A stretch of 64,000 bases of DNA from Muscardinus avellanarius (Eukaryota; Chordata; Mammalia; Rodentia; Gliridae), in contig OY726559.1 in the NCBI GenBank assembly GCA_963383645.1, forward strand, positions 121,200,239 through 121,264,238, given 5' to 3'. The notes beneath the pieces are model-generated. The model made no database searches, was not told where the DNA came from, and was given only the letters and a program-made list of their open reading frames with translations. Positions within the stretch are counted from its first letter, which is position 1; each line of letters begins with the position of its first letter. Made by a program: the position numbers and the translations under genes. Below, in pieces: positions 32,000 through 42,340 of the stretch.

Positions 32000-32147
32000 C
32001 ACTCACACGCAGGCGGCTGGCTAGCTGCTGCTGCACTCTCTGGTGGAGTTGAGAGACAGGAAAAAGCCCAGGCTGAGTTGGGGGCAGGGAGAGAAAGGGA
32101 GGAGGGAGGGCCAGGGAGCCGAGAGCCGCCTCCTGAGTCCTAGGAAA

Positions 32148-32161
32148 ATGGCAGGAGAGAG
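32148..32161 (+). other. Possible first coding exon end with splice donor
   Basis: ATG in a good context (aaaATGg) opens a 14-base frame (Met-Ala-Gly-Glu-) that ends at a strong donor AG|gtgagc (intron from 32162). The upstream 150 bases could be a 5' leader. This is suggestive only; no downstream exon is identified and no gene name is offered. Confidence 0.25.
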
Positions 32162-32179
32162 GTGAGCCCTTTGAAAACG

Positions 32180-32340
32180 CGGCAGTGGTCACACGTGTGC
32201 TGGGACCCGGCGCCTGGAGGCCACGCGGGCTCCGGGGGGGCCGGGATACACCCCCCGGCCGAGGAGAAGGCCGACTCCGCGGGCTGGGGGTCGGGGGTGG
32301 GGCTCGAGGGCGGGACGGGGCTTCGGCTGCACATTTAGGT
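32180..32340. promoter_or_regulatory. Second CpG cluster
   Basis: GC-rich, CpG-containing stretch just after the possible donor; probably part of the same promoter region. Confidence 0.5.
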
Positions 32341-32507
32341 GGTTTTCTGCTTCCTCCCTCCCTCCCCGAGGACCCAGCCTTCCCTCGCTGCATACTTGGG
32401 CACACACCCGAGCACTTGTTACAAGAGAAACCGTGAAACGCATGAATGTACCAGTAAACTTCACTGTGGGTTCAACTTGTACCCAGGATATTTTTAAAGT
32501 GAAGCTT

Positions 32508-32558
32508 TTTTCTTTCTTTCTTTCTTTTTTTTCTTTCTTTCTTTCTTTTTTTTTTTTA
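32508..32558 (+). repeat. (TTTC)n pyrimidine tract
   Basis: Interrupted TTTC repeat ending in a T-run and 'agcag', so it could also act as a polypyrimidine tract. Confidence 0.92.
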
Positions 32559-32559
32559 G

Positions 32560-33115
32560 CAGAAACCCTAGAGAGCAGCCGCAGCAAGGAGAATAGTAAC
32601 AAGTAGTGTAAACTAGCTGAGCTGAGAAGTGCGAGGCTCCAGCTACCGATCGCCAGGCGGCTGGAATTTATGGAGGGTGGGCGCGGGGCGAGGCGGGGGC
32701 AGGGGAGACTCGGTGAGCTGTTTTCTAGGAATGAGGGGGATGAGGTGGGAGAAGGGCTAAGGCCAGAGGCAAGCAGGAATTTGATTGGTGTGGAGGGAGG
32801 AGGGGGAAGGAGGAGAAGGGGCAGAAACAACACTGCATTAAGAAAAAGAAGAAAAATGGAAGCCCAGAGATTGAAGCCTGGGGAGTCCACGAGATGGCAA
32901 AGGCACGCATAAAATGTGAGTGAGGGGCATTGGCAGCTGGCATGGAATCGGGAGGCCGGTTGAGATCAGGAAGAAGAACGGCGTGACGATTCCATGACAT
33001 TCGTATTTTTAGCCTGCTGTGTTCTCAGGCAGCCCCCGGTCTCCTGTGCCCAGGACGGATGGCTGCCCCTACACACACCAGCGTCTAAAGGGTGCCAAGC
33101 CAGAGTTGTACCTGG
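32560..33115. other. Single-copy purine-rich stretch
   Basis: No exon recognised with confidence. It starts after a T-rich tract plus 'ag', so a splice acceptor at 32560 is possible. Confidence 0.35.
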
Positions 33116-33121
33116 GGGACA

Positions 33122-33300
33122 GGTACCGGGGATTGAACCCAGGGGTGTTCTACCTCCCAGCTACCCTTCTAGCCCTATTTTATTTTTTCTTTTGAAACAG
33201 GATCTCCTTGAGTCGCTAAGGCTAGCCTCGAACTTGCAGTCCTCCTATCTCAGCCTCCCAAGTATTGGGATTCCAGACATGTGCCACCCCCCACCCAGCT
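33122..33300 (-). mobile_element. B1-dID SINE, type O
   Basis: Full dimer, 'ggtaccggggattgaaccc' to 'ccccccacccagc'. It is the first SINE after about 4 kb without any. Confidence 0.85.
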
Positions 33301-33724
33301 CAGAGCTGTGTTTCTGCATTTTTGCATGAAGGTTGCTCAGACTTCTCCACACAGTCTCCCCCTACATACAGCATGGAAGTTATGCGAAGACATGTCATTC
33401 ACCGTCATGGGTGGAATCCGAGGTATGGAGTGACGTATGAAGGGTGACTTTTTTTTTTTTTTTTTGCTTTGTTTTGCATTAGCTAAAAGACTTGCCAGAG
33501 CCTAAAACTCACTGTGCCAGGGCATTCTGGTTCCCGTTCCTTCCCTGGTAGCTTGCCTCTCTGTAATTGAGAATCCCTTGACGGTCTGCCCAGATTCCCA
33601 TTAACTGTGGTGTGTGGTAAGAACTCTTTACTAGATATTCACCTGGTTACCATAGGTGATTTCCATTAAGACCATCCATCTCCATTCATCCTCGCATCCA
33701 TTCATTCATCCATTTACTTATATA
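33301..33724. other. Single-copy stretch, no gene seen
   Basis: A T-run lies at 33450-33466. 33660-33720 has 'cattcattcatcc'-like words that may be an L2 tail. Confidence 0.4.
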
Positions 33725-33728
33725 TTTT

Positions 33729-33925
33729 GTGGTACTGGGAATTGAACCCAGCAGCATTCTTCCTCCAAGATAAACCCCCGGCTTGATTTTATGTACAGTT
33801 TAAAAAAGGATATTGCTAGGTTTATGAGTCTCACTACTTGCTAAGGCTAACCTCGAACCTGCGATCCTCCTGTCTCAGCCTCCCAAGTACTGGGATTACA
33901 GGTGTGTGCACCACCACACCCGGCT
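33729..33925 (-). mobile_element. B1-dID SINE, type O
   Basis: Full dimer from 'gtggtactgggaattgaac' to 'ccaccacacccggc'. Confidence 0.87.
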
Positions 33926-34040
33926 ATCATCTCCATTTATAGATACTTTAAAAGGAGGCCCAGGAATGCCACATAGCAAGGAGGAGTGGAAATCACAGAG
34001 CCCAGTGTCTCCGAAGCCCCAGCGTTTGTGAACCACATTC
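33926..34040 (+). mobile_element. MIR fragment
   Basis: 'atctccatttatagatac' and 'aggaggcccaggaatg' fit the MIR core. Confidence 0.55.
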
Positions 34041-34440
34041 AGGCCTTTACTTTGGTAGCCCAGGTACTGGGCTCACCCCCCAGGCAGCCGGCCACACACC
34101 TGCACCCCGAGGTTGGGGAGGGAGCCTCTCACATGCATCCAGGGGAACTTCTGACCTCCCCTGAACAGACCCATAACTCACTACCAGCTTCTAAGTGACT
34201 GTGACTCAGTCTACCCCAGAAGGCCTCCCCAGCCAGAATCGCATTAAAGGGTCACCTTGACCTTGAATGACAGCTTCCAGAGGGAGGGGCAGTGGAAAAA
34301 GGCACCAGAGACCGGGAAAGAAGAAAGCTTCTCTTCCTGAAATGTAAAAATCTATTTTCAAAATCGAAAAGGCAAACACAAAGACACCCACAAAGTTTTG
34401 ATGGTGACAGTAATGAAAAAGCTAACATGTATTAAGATGT
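34041..34440. other. Single-copy stretch, no gene seen
   Basis: Nothing recognised. Confidence 0.5.
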
Positions 34441-34443
34441 TTA

Positions 34444-34572
34444 AGCCAGGCGCGGCGGAGCGCGCCCGTCACCCCAGTACTTGGGAGACCGAGACAGGAG
34501 AATCACAGTTTCGAGCCAGCCTCAGCAACTTAGTGAGGCCCTCAACAACCCAGTGAGACCCCGTTTCCAAAA

Positions 34573-34611
<39 letters not shown>

Positions 34612-34613
34612 AG
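34444..34613 (+). mobile_element. Left half of a type O SINE with (AAAT)n tail
   Basis: B1 half and linker that expands to an (AAAT)n array at 34571-34612. No recognisable ID half follows. Confidence 0.82.
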
Positions 34614-34664
34614 CTGGTGGTGTTATAAGAACAACCCTGGAGGTACACTACGGTCGCTTTCACT

Positions 34665-34760
34665 TTTTAAATAGAGGCTGAGGCAGCCAGGTCAAGTAAC
34701 TTGCTAAGGTCATTTGGGCAGGAAATGGCGGCTGAGATGCCCAGGAGACCGCCTTTCAAA
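34665..34760 (+). mobile_element. MIR fragment
   Basis: 'caggtcaagtaacttgctaa' and 'ggtcatttgggcagg' fit the MIR core. Confidence 0.6.
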
Positions 34761-34879
34761 GGCCCCGTTACCACCTTCAGGCTGCGCTGCTGACGGGGCT
34801 TCCAAGGTTAGACGGAAAATCTGCTCAGTAAGAGAAGGACGAGGAAAGCAATCCGAACCCCAATGTTTGTACAGATACT

Positions 34880-35115
34880 TTTTTGTTTGTTTTTGTTTTG
34901 TTTTGTTTTGTTTTGGGCGGGTTGGGGATGGAACCCAGAGGCATTTGACCTCCGAGCTACACCCTCTGCCCAACTTTTTAATTCTTTATTTTGAAACCGG
35001 GTCTCACTGAGTTGCGGAGGGCCTCACTAAGTAGCTGAGTCTGTCCGGAACCATGATCCCCCGGTCTCAGCCTCCCGAATGCTGGGATTACAAGCGTGCG
35101 CCACCACGCCCAGCT
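34880..35115 (-). mobile_element. B1-dID SINE, type A
   Basis: Full dimer with a (GTTTT)n tail at 34882-34915. Confidence 0.93.
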
Positions 35116-35126
35116 GTTTTGGTTTT

Positions 35127-35276
35127 TGATAATGGGGATTGGACCTAGGGGCAATCTACCTCCAATCTATACCCCCAGCCCTATTTTTTTCACTTTGAAA
35201 CAGGGTCTCACTAAGGTGCTCAGAGTCTCGCTAAGTTACTGAGGCTGGCCTCGAACCTGGATCCTCCTGTCTCATG
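35127..35276 (-). mobile_element. B1-dID SINE, type O, 5' truncated
   Basis: ID half, linker and the inner B1 half, ending at 'ctcctgtctca'. Confidence 0.82.
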
Positions 35277-35590
35277 TTAAATGTCATGCCATCTCCCAAG
35301 AGTCACTGGTGAAGAAGACAGCCGTAGCAGGGCCCCTGAAGGGCCCTCATTTCCCAATCCCTTCACCGCCCCACTCGGCAGAGGACAGAACGTGCCGAGC
35401 CTCCGGGTCCAGACACCTGGGTTGGAACACCAGGTCAGATTCTCTGTGCCTCGAGCAGGAAAGGCTCCCCCCACCAACTCCAAAGAGAATGACGAAAATC
35501 CCATGAGAATGAGCAGGTCAATGCCCGAGTGTCTCTAAGTTTATTTCCCAAGATCTCTGAGGGCTGCACACGGGGCATAGGAGAAAATGC
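35277..35590. other. Single-copy stretch, no gene seen
   Basis: Nothing recognised. Confidence 0.45.
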
Positions 35591-35697
35591 CCTGCATTCT
35601 TGAGCAGAAGACCCGGTGTCAGCGTAATGCTGCCCCGCACTGGCTGCGAACCTGGACTTTATCCGAGCCTCATTTCCACAGTTATAAAACGAGCTGT
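35590..35697 (-). mobile_element. MIR fragment
   Basis: 'ccgagcctcatttccacag' and 'ttataaaacgag' read as antisense MIR. Confidence 0.55.
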
Positions 35698-35698
35698 T

Positions 35699-36095
35699 GG
35701 CTGGGCATGATGATGGTGCCTGCCTGTAATCCCAGGATTTAGGAGGCTGAGATAGGAGGATCACAGGTTTGAGGTTAGCCTCAGTAAGTTAGTGAGACCC
35801 TCAGCAACTTAAAAAGACCCTGTTTCAGCCGGGCGTGGTGGCGCACACTGGTAATCCCCGCGCTTGGGAGGCGGAGACAGGAGGATCGCGCAGGTTCGAA
35901 GCCAGCCTCAGCTACTGAGTGAGCCTCTCGGCAACTTAGTGAGACCCTGTTTCCAAATAAAATAGAAAATAGGTCTGGGAGTATAGCCCGGAGGTAGAAT
36001 GCCCACCCCCCAAAAACAGACCCTGTTTCAAAATTTTAGAAAGGGCCGGGGGTGTAGCTCAGAGGTAGAATCCCCCGGGTTCTGACCCTCACACA
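35699..36095 (+). mobile_element. B1-dID SINE, type O, host of a type B copy
   Basis: B1 half 35699-35827 and ID half 36031-36095. Confidence 0.86.
35828..36017 (+). mobile_element. B1-dID SINE, type B, short 3' end
   Basis: Perfect 13-base TSD agaccctgtttca (35815-35827 and 36018-36030). The ID half stops early and runs into 'ccaccccccaaaaac'. Confidence 0.94.
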
Positions 36096-36099
36096 CTCC

Positions 36100-36494
36100 C
36101 CGGCCATGTGTCTGGTCTGAGTGCGGAGAGGGTGCGGCGTGAAACTCCATGGGCTGCTCTGCCCACGCCGCCCAGGGCACCTCCTCCCAAGTGCCTTGCG
36201 CCCATTGGTCACTTTCCCCGTCATTTCACTGTGGGAATTGCTGCCAATTACAAATCACTCGCACTGACAATCATCTTTCAAAACCTGCGAATGCTCTAGA
36301 GAGGACGGGGGGGGGGGGTCCGCATTTCCCGTGTGAGTGTGAATTATTTCATGAACTCCTTTTCCAGTTCATAACCAATTATTTCATTTCCCCTTTTCTC
36401 GGTTCATAGCAAATAGCCATTTCGATTGGAGGATAAGGAGGGGAAGTGGGGTCGGCGAGGAGATCGTTTGGAGCTTAGAGGACTCTTTGGTGAA
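36100..36494. other. Single-copy stretch, possible conserved non-coding DNA
   Basis: CpG-containing at 36110-36210, AT-rich after that, with a G-run at 36306-36319. No exon recognised. Confidence 0.35.
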
Positions 36495-36672
36495 GCTGGG
36501 CGCAGTCGTGCAGGCCTGTAATCCCAGACGGGAGGACCGCGGGTTCAAGGACAGCCTCACTAAGTAGTGAGGCTCACATCAACCTACCAAGGCCCTGTTT
36601 CCAAATAAGAAATAAAATTGGGTTGGGTTGAGGGTGTAGCTCGAAGGTAGAATGCCTCTAGATTCAATCCCC

Positions 36673-36724
<52 letters not shown>
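36495..36724 (+). mobile_element. B1-dID SINE, type O with (CA)n tail
   Basis: Full dimer; (CA)n 36677-36724 begins at the ID end. Confidence 0.88.
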
Positions 36725-36727
<3 letters not shown>

Positions 36728-36742
36728 AAGATTCTCTGGTGG

Positions 36743-37148
36743 CCGGGCGTGGTGGCGCACGCTTGCAATCCCAGCATTTGGGAGGCTGAGACCGGAGGAT
36801 CGCGGTTCGCAGACAGCCTCAGCTACTTAGTGAGGCCCTCTGCAACTCAGTGAGACCCTGTTTCAAAATAAAGAATAAAAAATAGGGCAGGGAGGCCGGG
36901 CATGGTGGCACACGCTTGTAATCCCCGCTCTTGGGAGGCGGAGACAGGAGGATCACGCAGGTTCAAAGCCAGCCGCTCTGGCTTAAGAGACCCTGTTTCC
37001 AAAAGTATAAAATAGGTCTGGGAGTGTAGCCTGAGGTACAAGGGCTTCCAGGAACCCCAGTACCACCAAAAAAAAAAAAAAAAAAAAAAAAGTAGGGCAG
37101 GGGGCGTAGCTCGGAGGTCGAATGCCCCTGGGTTCCATCCCCAGACCT

Positions 37149-37178
<30 letters not shown>
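36743..37178 (+). mobile_element. B1-dID SINE, type A, host of a type C copy
   Basis: TSD agattctctggtgg (36729-36742) and agattctcttgtgg (37179-37192). B1 half and linker 36743-36892, ID half 37103-37150, then a long A tail. Confidence 0.95.
36893..37092 (+). mobile_element. B1-dID SINE, type C
   Basis: Nested in the type A copy with a perfect TSD tagggcaggg (36883-36892 and 37093-37102). At this site type C is younger than type A. Confidence 0.95.
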
Positions 37179-37181
<3 letters not shown>

Positions 37182-37192
37182 TTCTCTTGTGG

Positions 37193-37865
37193 AAGGGAGC
37201 CGTGATCTGGGAGTAGCTCAGACTCAGAGCAGTCGGGATGCTGGAGAGGAGGCCAAGCTGCCGAGAGAGGGGTCAGGAGGAAAGGGAAAGGCTGTCAGAA
37301 CTTCATCTGGGACAAGAAGAGGGACCCAGACCTCACCCCCCACACATCTGGTGCAGGCTTGTGATAGATCCCCATGGATTCACCGTGGGACTTGAGTTCC
37401 ATTCAGAGCAGAGAAAAAATGCCCCGATTCCAAACATTCAACTTCTCCCAGCCTTAAAACACAGCCCATTCACACTGACATCTGCCTCTGTGCGCAGATG
37501 GTGCCTGGGGAGCGCGGGCGGGAGCCGGGGAGACTTCTCTGCCTCCTTACTGCTAGAGGGAGAGCTGTCTGACATAAACGAGAGAATGAAGCAGAAAAAT
37601 CGAGGAGGTTCCAACCTTTACCAACACAGAGCAGCAACTGAGAGGCAGGCAAGATTAGAACCTGCCTCATCTTAAAATAGCCAGGCCCTCTAATGGGAAG
37701 TGAAATGGGTTACATAAAAACAACGCTCTCCAGCGCTGGAAAGGTAGCATGAGGCTGCTGCTTTTAGGCTAAAAGATCTGGAGATTGATATCATAGTGCT
37801 TACAAACTAAATGACTCTGGTCGATCTCCAGTGGTCTACTGTGTAAATTACTGTTGCTGCTGCAA
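37193..37865. other. Single-copy stretch, no gene seen
   Basis: A 145-codon open frame (37238-37675) has no family signature and no flanking splice signals that I could confirm. Confidence 0.4.
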
Positions 37866-37866
37866 T

Positions 37867-37936
37867 ACTGGGGGCTGAACCCAGGAGTACATGCGTGCTA
37901 GGTTAGCATCTTGCTACTTAGCTATAGCCCCGGCCT
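37867..37936 (-). mobile_element. Free full-length ID element
   Basis: Antisense ID monomer ('atactgggggctgaaccc', 'gtgctaggttagcatcttgc') keeping the segment lost in dID halves. Confidence 0.75.
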
Positions 37937-37958
37937 CTCCTTTAAAAAAAATCATGTT

Positions 37959-38905
37959 TTAGCTGGTGTGGTCGTATACACTTATATTCCCAGTACTTGG
38001 GAGGCCGAGCTAGGAGGATCACAGGTTCGAGGCCAGCCTCAGGAACTTAGTGAAGCCCTCGACAACTTAGTGGGACATTGTTTTAAAACAACAAAAAAAT
38101 CTAACCCCAATCAAAGTGGCAAGCATAAAGAACTCAAATAGCAACAAATGCTGGCGAGGATGTGGGGAAAGAGGAACTCTTCTACACTGTTGGTGGGAGT
38201 GCGAACGAGTTCAGCCGCTATGGCGATCTGTGTGGAGATTCCTAAGAAAGCTGGGAATGGACTCACCATATGATCGGGCTCTACCACTCCTGGGTATCTT
38301 TCCAAAGGGGCTGAAATCAGAGAGCTACGGTAACACATGTATGTCCATGTTCATAGAGCACAATTGTAATAGCCGAAATACGGAACCAACCTAGGTCTCC
38401 GTCAACAGATGAGTGGATTGCACAATTATGGGAAATGCACACAGTGGAATTCTACTCAGCTAAAAAAAAAGAACAAAATCATGTCATTCGCAAGAAAATG
38501 GAAAGACCTGGAGAACATTATGTTAAGTGAGATCAGCCAGGCACAGAGAGAAAATGGACTTATATTCTCTCTAATATGCCCAAGCTAGGGAGTTTTAGGG
38601 ATACCAGAGGGACTCCAGACAACGGAGGGGAGACCTCAGCAAAGCTAGAATGGAAGGACGGGAGAGGAAGAAGGCTGAGGTTGATTAATGAAGGAGCTGT
38701 ATCCAAATTTGTATAAAAATATAAATACAGCATGATTGACCTGGGGGAAAGGAGGGAGGGTACCAGTCATAGTCTGAATGTATGCCATTTTCAATATGTT
38801 CCACATAAAAATTAAAAATTAAATAAAATAAAAAAATAAAATGGGGCTGGAGGTGTAGCTTGAAGGTCGAATGCCCCTGGATTTCATCCCCAGTACCACA
38901 TACAC
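37959..38905 (+). mobile_element. B1-dID SINE, type O, split by L1
   Basis: B1 half 37959-38098 and ID half 38843-38905 belong together; an L1 3' end sits in the linker. Confidence 0.8.
38099..38840 (+). mobile_element. L1 LINE, 5'-truncated 3' end
   Basis: The first part encodes the end of L1 ORF2 (a [10 protein letters not shown]...[17 protein letters not shown] stretch from about 38116) with frameshifts and stops. A 3' untranslated part with an A-rich end follows. No intact endonuclease or reverse transcriptase is present, so it cannot move by itself. Confidence 0.9.
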
Positions 38906-38913
38906 ACACAAAT

Positions 38914-39138
38914 ATATTTTTGGTACTAGGGATGGAACTCAGGGGCATTCGACCTTCGAGCTATTCACAGAACCATCTATCTATCTATCTATCCATCAAT
39001 CATATCTATCTAATCATCTTGAAGCAGGGTCTTCCTAAGTTACTGAAGGTCTCACTAAATTGCTAAGGCTGGCCTCAAACCTGTTGTCCTCTTATGCTGG
39101 GATCACAGATTATAAGTATGTGCCACTATGCTTAACTC
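38914..39138 (-). mobile_element. B1-dID SINE, type O with (ATCT)n in the linker
   Basis: ID half 38914-38965, (ATCT)n 38973-39020 in the linker, B1 half to 39138. Confidence 0.82.
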
Positions 39139-39147
39139 AGCTCCCAG

Positions 39148-39256
39148 CTCCTCCTCCTCCTCCTCCCCCTTCTCCCCCTCCTCTTCCTCCTCCTCCTCCC
39201 CCTCCTTCTCCTCCTCCTCCTCCTCCTCCTCCTCCTCCTCCTCCTCCTCCTCCTCC
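39148..39256 (+). repeat. (CCT)n pyrimidine array
   Basis: About 36 CCT units with some CCC and CTT variants. Open frames of poly-Pro, poly-Ser and poly-Glu here are artefacts of the repeat. Confidence 0.97.
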
Positions 39257-39264
39257 TTTTTTGT

Positions 39265-39454
39265 GTGTCTATATGCGCTGGGGATTGAACCCAGGGGCAC
39301 TCTACCTCTGAGCTACATCCCCACCCCTATTTTATTTTTTATTTGAAAACAAAGTTTTGCTAAATTACTGATCCTGGCTTAGAACCTGTGATCCTCTGGT
39401 CTTGGCCTCCCAAGTACTGGGATTATAGCCATATGCCACCATGCCTGACTCTCC
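39265..39454 (-). mobile_element. B1-dID SINE, type O
   Basis: Full dimer, 'gcgctggggattgaaccc' to 'ccaccatgcctgac'. The (CCT)n array is its tail side. Confidence 0.85.
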
Positions 39455-39469
39455 CGGGCCCTTAAAAAA

Positions 39470-39600
39470 AAAAATGAGACAGGGTGTGGCTAAATTGCGC
39501 AGGCCGGCCTTCATCTTGCCAGCCTCCAGTCTTAGCCTCGGTCTTAGCCTCGGTCTGCCCTAGGAGCGAAGATTATAGGCATGCACCATTGCGCTGGGCT
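39470..39600 (-). mobile_element. Old B1-like 7SL monomer
   Basis: 'gagacagggtgtggctaaat' to 'catgcaccattgcgctggg' with no ID half. A 12-base stretch 'gtcttagcctcg' is repeated inside. Confidence 0.65.
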
Positions 39601-39859
39601 ATAGATGATCTTTATAAGCAGTAAAATGCTATACACATTTTAGCTGGTCATATGTGACAAGAATAAAATGCAAAATAAAATAAATAAAATAAAATAAAAT
39701 GCAAAAGCAACAGCACTACGTGCAAGCAGGCTTTTTGCCTGCATGATCTCATGTGATCTCCCAACGCCCCCTCTAGGGACAGTATAGCCACCAGAACACG
39801 CTAAAACGTGGTGCTCAGGAGCTGGGTCCTTCCAGCCAGGCAGGGCAGCGCTGAGGTAC

Positions 39860-40165
39860 GGGTGCTGCCGCTCTGAGACTTTGGACAAGTCCCCCAGCCT
39901 TTCTGAGCTTCAATTGTTTTCATTTGTAGAATGGAGATATTAATAGTACCTTCCTCGTGAGATTCTTTTTTGAGGAAATGGGATAATGAATGCCCAGGAC
40001 AGAAGGAGCATGGTGTCTAGCACACAAAAAGCAATCAACAAACAGTAGAGATTGTATTTACTCTCGCTCCGCGGCATCAGTGAGATGAAGTGCTTACCTG
40101 AGGTTATGCGGCTCATAAATACAAGGGTTCACGCTTGACTCTGTTTGACCCCCGAACCCCCGTTT
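39860..40165 (-). mobile_element. MIR, near full length, plus an inverted MIR end
   Basis: 39860-40075 follows antisense MIR ('ctttggacaagtcccccagc', 'tttgtagaatggagatatta', 'ggtgtctagcacacaaaaag'). 40085-40165 reads as MIR in the opposite orientation. Confidence 0.6.
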
Positions 40166-40610
40166 TGAGTGCTGTCTTAGGCTGCCCCTTTGCCATTGGC
40201 TTTGCTAACCTGCGGGTGATTGTGGGGACCTGCTATTTGCGTTACCGTTTGTTCTGCCTTTTATTAGGCTTCCCACGTGAACTGTCCGTCTGTAAACATA
40301 GTCGGGGAAATCGTTTCTATACAGGGCATCTTAGAGAAACGATGCTATCATTTTAAAAGATTATCTGAAAAGACCCCTCAAAATCATCCACTGTAGAGTT
40401 CAAGCATCTGAGAAGTACACGGTGACACACTCATGTTTTAGGACTTCAAAATTATTGGTTTAGATTTCATCTTCTTCTCAGCTAAGCTTTAAAAGAGCAT
40501 TAAGAGGCCCAAAGCTCAGTAAGAGAAAAAAGAAGCGCAAGGTATCTGGGTAATCCACCAACTGCAATATGCCTCACTCGAATCTTTGAGATGGGTAGAA
40601 AATTAAAGCC
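40166..40610. other. Single-copy stretch, no gene seen
   Basis: Nothing recognised. Confidence 0.5.
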
Positions 40611-40658
40611 CACCCTCCCTCCCTCCCTCCCTCTCTTCCCTCTCCTTTTCCTTCCTTT
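40611..40658 (+). repeat. (CCCT)n pyrimidine tract
   Basis: C/T tract joined to the 3' end of the minus-strand SINE that follows. Confidence 0.92.
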
Positions 40659-40662
40659 CTTG

Positions 40663-40735
40663 TCCTAGGGATGAATCCAGGGACATTCTGTCTCTGAGCT
40701 ATACCCTTAGTCCTGTTTGTTTTTTATTTGGGGAA
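40663..40735 (-). mobile_element. ID half of a type O SINE
   Basis: 'cctagggatgaatccaggg' to 'agctatacccttagtcc'. Its B1 half is not found beyond the type B copy that follows. Confidence 0.78.
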
Positions 40736-40754
40736 TTTATTTATTTATTTTCTG

Positions 40755-40946
40755 GTACTGGGAATGGAAACCAGGGGCCTTCATCTCCAGGCTACACTTC
40801 CAGACCTAGTTTATTTTTTATTTGGAAACAGGGTCTCACTGAGTTGCTGAGAGCCTCACTAAGTACCTGAGGCTGGCTTCGAACCTGCGCGATCATGTCT
40901 CAGCCTCCCAAGCGCAGGGATCACAAGCGTGCGCCACCACGCCCGG
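40755..40946 (-). mobile_element. B1-dID SINE, type B
   Basis: Full dimer, 'ggtactgggaatggaaacc' to 'ccaccacgcccggc'. Confidence 0.92.
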
Positions 40947-41129
40947 CTATGTCCCAACATCTTAACACAGTATATTTTTAAGCACATTTACTATTCTTTT
41001 TGCTTTTTCTGGACAATTTTGTGATTAAGTTGCAATTTTTTACCAAATACCTATGAAATGGTTTTGGATACTGACTAGCTGAAAAAGAATAAAGAGATTT
41101 GCTTGACTTCCCATGTACTATACTCATAT

Positions 41130-41355
41130 TTATTTATTTATTTATTTATATTTTTGGTGGTACTAGGGGTGGAACCCAGGGGCTTTCTACCTCCAGGCTA
41201 TACTCCCAGACCTACTTTCTATTTTATTTGGAAACAGGGTCTCACTAAGTTGCTGAGAGCCTCACTAAGTAGCTGAGGCTGGCTTCGAACCCGTGCGATC
41301 CTCCTGTCTCAGTCTCTCAAGTGCTGGGATTACAAGGGTGCGCCACCACGCACAG
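41130..41355 (-). mobile_element. B1-dID SINE, type B
   Basis: Full dimer with an (ATTT)n tail. Its upstream flank ctatactcatatttat (41118-41133) recurs after the next type B copy, not after this one. Confidence 0.92.
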
Positions 41356-41473
41356 TTTACATAAACAATTTTAATCACATTGATCTTAAAAATAGCTGTG
41401 TGTGGCTAGAATTAAATCCCCAAGTAAAAACTATAAAATGTAGTGTTTAGTAGCATTTAAAAAAACAAAAACA

Positions 41474-41582
41474 AAGCCTGTAGTGGTAGTGTATGCCTGT
41501 AATCTGAGTGTTTGGGAGGCTGAGACAGGAAAATGGCAGGTTGGAGGCCAGCCTCTGGCATTTAGTAAGACCCTGTTTTATG
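41474..41582 (+). mobile_element. Left half of a type O SINE
   Basis: B1 half only, meeting a minus-strand type B copy tail to tail. Confidence 0.8.
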
Positions 41583-41587
41583 TTACT

Positions 41588-41797
41588 TTTTTTTTTGGTG
41601 GTACTGGGGGTGGAACCCAGAGGCTTTCTACCTTTGGGCTACACTCCCAGACCTTTTTTCTATTTTATTTGGAAACAGGGTCTCACTAAGTTGCTGAGAG
41701 CCTCACTAAGTAGCTGAGGCTGGCTTCGAACCTGCGCGATCCTCCTGTCTCAGCCTCCCAAGCGCGGGGATTACAAGCGTGCGCCACCACACCTGGC
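41588..41797 (-). mobile_element. B1-dID SINE, type B
   Basis: Full dimer. The following flank ctacactcatatttat (41799-41814) pairs with 41118-41133. Confidence 0.93.
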
Positions 41798-41958
41798 TCC
41801 TACACTCATATTTATAGTTGTTATTTGAATGAGATAAGTAATGAGAAGTTGGAATCATGTAAATTTTATTCAATGTGCACATATGTGTGTGCGCACTCAA
41901 ACACAGCCCTCCTGGGAGACGGACCGGCCCCGATCATACATTGTTAAATACCACAAAT

Positions 41959-42340
41959 TAGCCAGGCATGATGGCACACCCCTGTAATCCCATTACTCGG
42001 GAGGCTGAGACAGGAGGAGCACAGGTTGGAGGCCAGCCCCAGGAATTTAGCAAGAACCTATTTAAAAAGAAAAAAGTGTGTGTGGTGGGGGACCCGAGTG
42101 GTGGCCCATGCCTATAATTTCAGTACTTGGGAGGCTGACACAGGAGAAACACAGGTTGGAGGCTAGCCTCAGCAATTTAGTAAGACACTGTTTCAAAATA
42201 AAACATAAAACAGGGCTGGGAGTATAGCTCAGAGGTAGAATGCTCCTGAGTTCAGTCCCTAGTGCTGCAAAGAGAAGGAGTCCTGGGGGTATAGCTCGGA
42301 GGTAGAATGCCCCTGGGTTCAATCCCTTGTGTCAGAACCA
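41959..42340 (+). mobile_element. B1-dID SINE, type O, host of another type O copy
   Basis: B1 half 41959-42075 and an ID half at 42284-42340, separated by a complete copy. Confidence 0.78.
42090..42278 (+). mobile_element. B1-dID SINE, type O
   Basis: Full dimer, 'gagtggtggcccatgcc' to 'cagtccctagtgctgc'. Confidence 0.84.

Noticed and set aside
37238..37675. 145-codon open frame as an exon
   Set aside because: No domain was recognised and no convincing splice acceptor and donor pair bounds it. A transcript alignment would be needed.
39060..39346. Poly-Pro, poly-Ser and poly-Glu open frames
   Set aside because: They are the three readings of one (CCT)n array.
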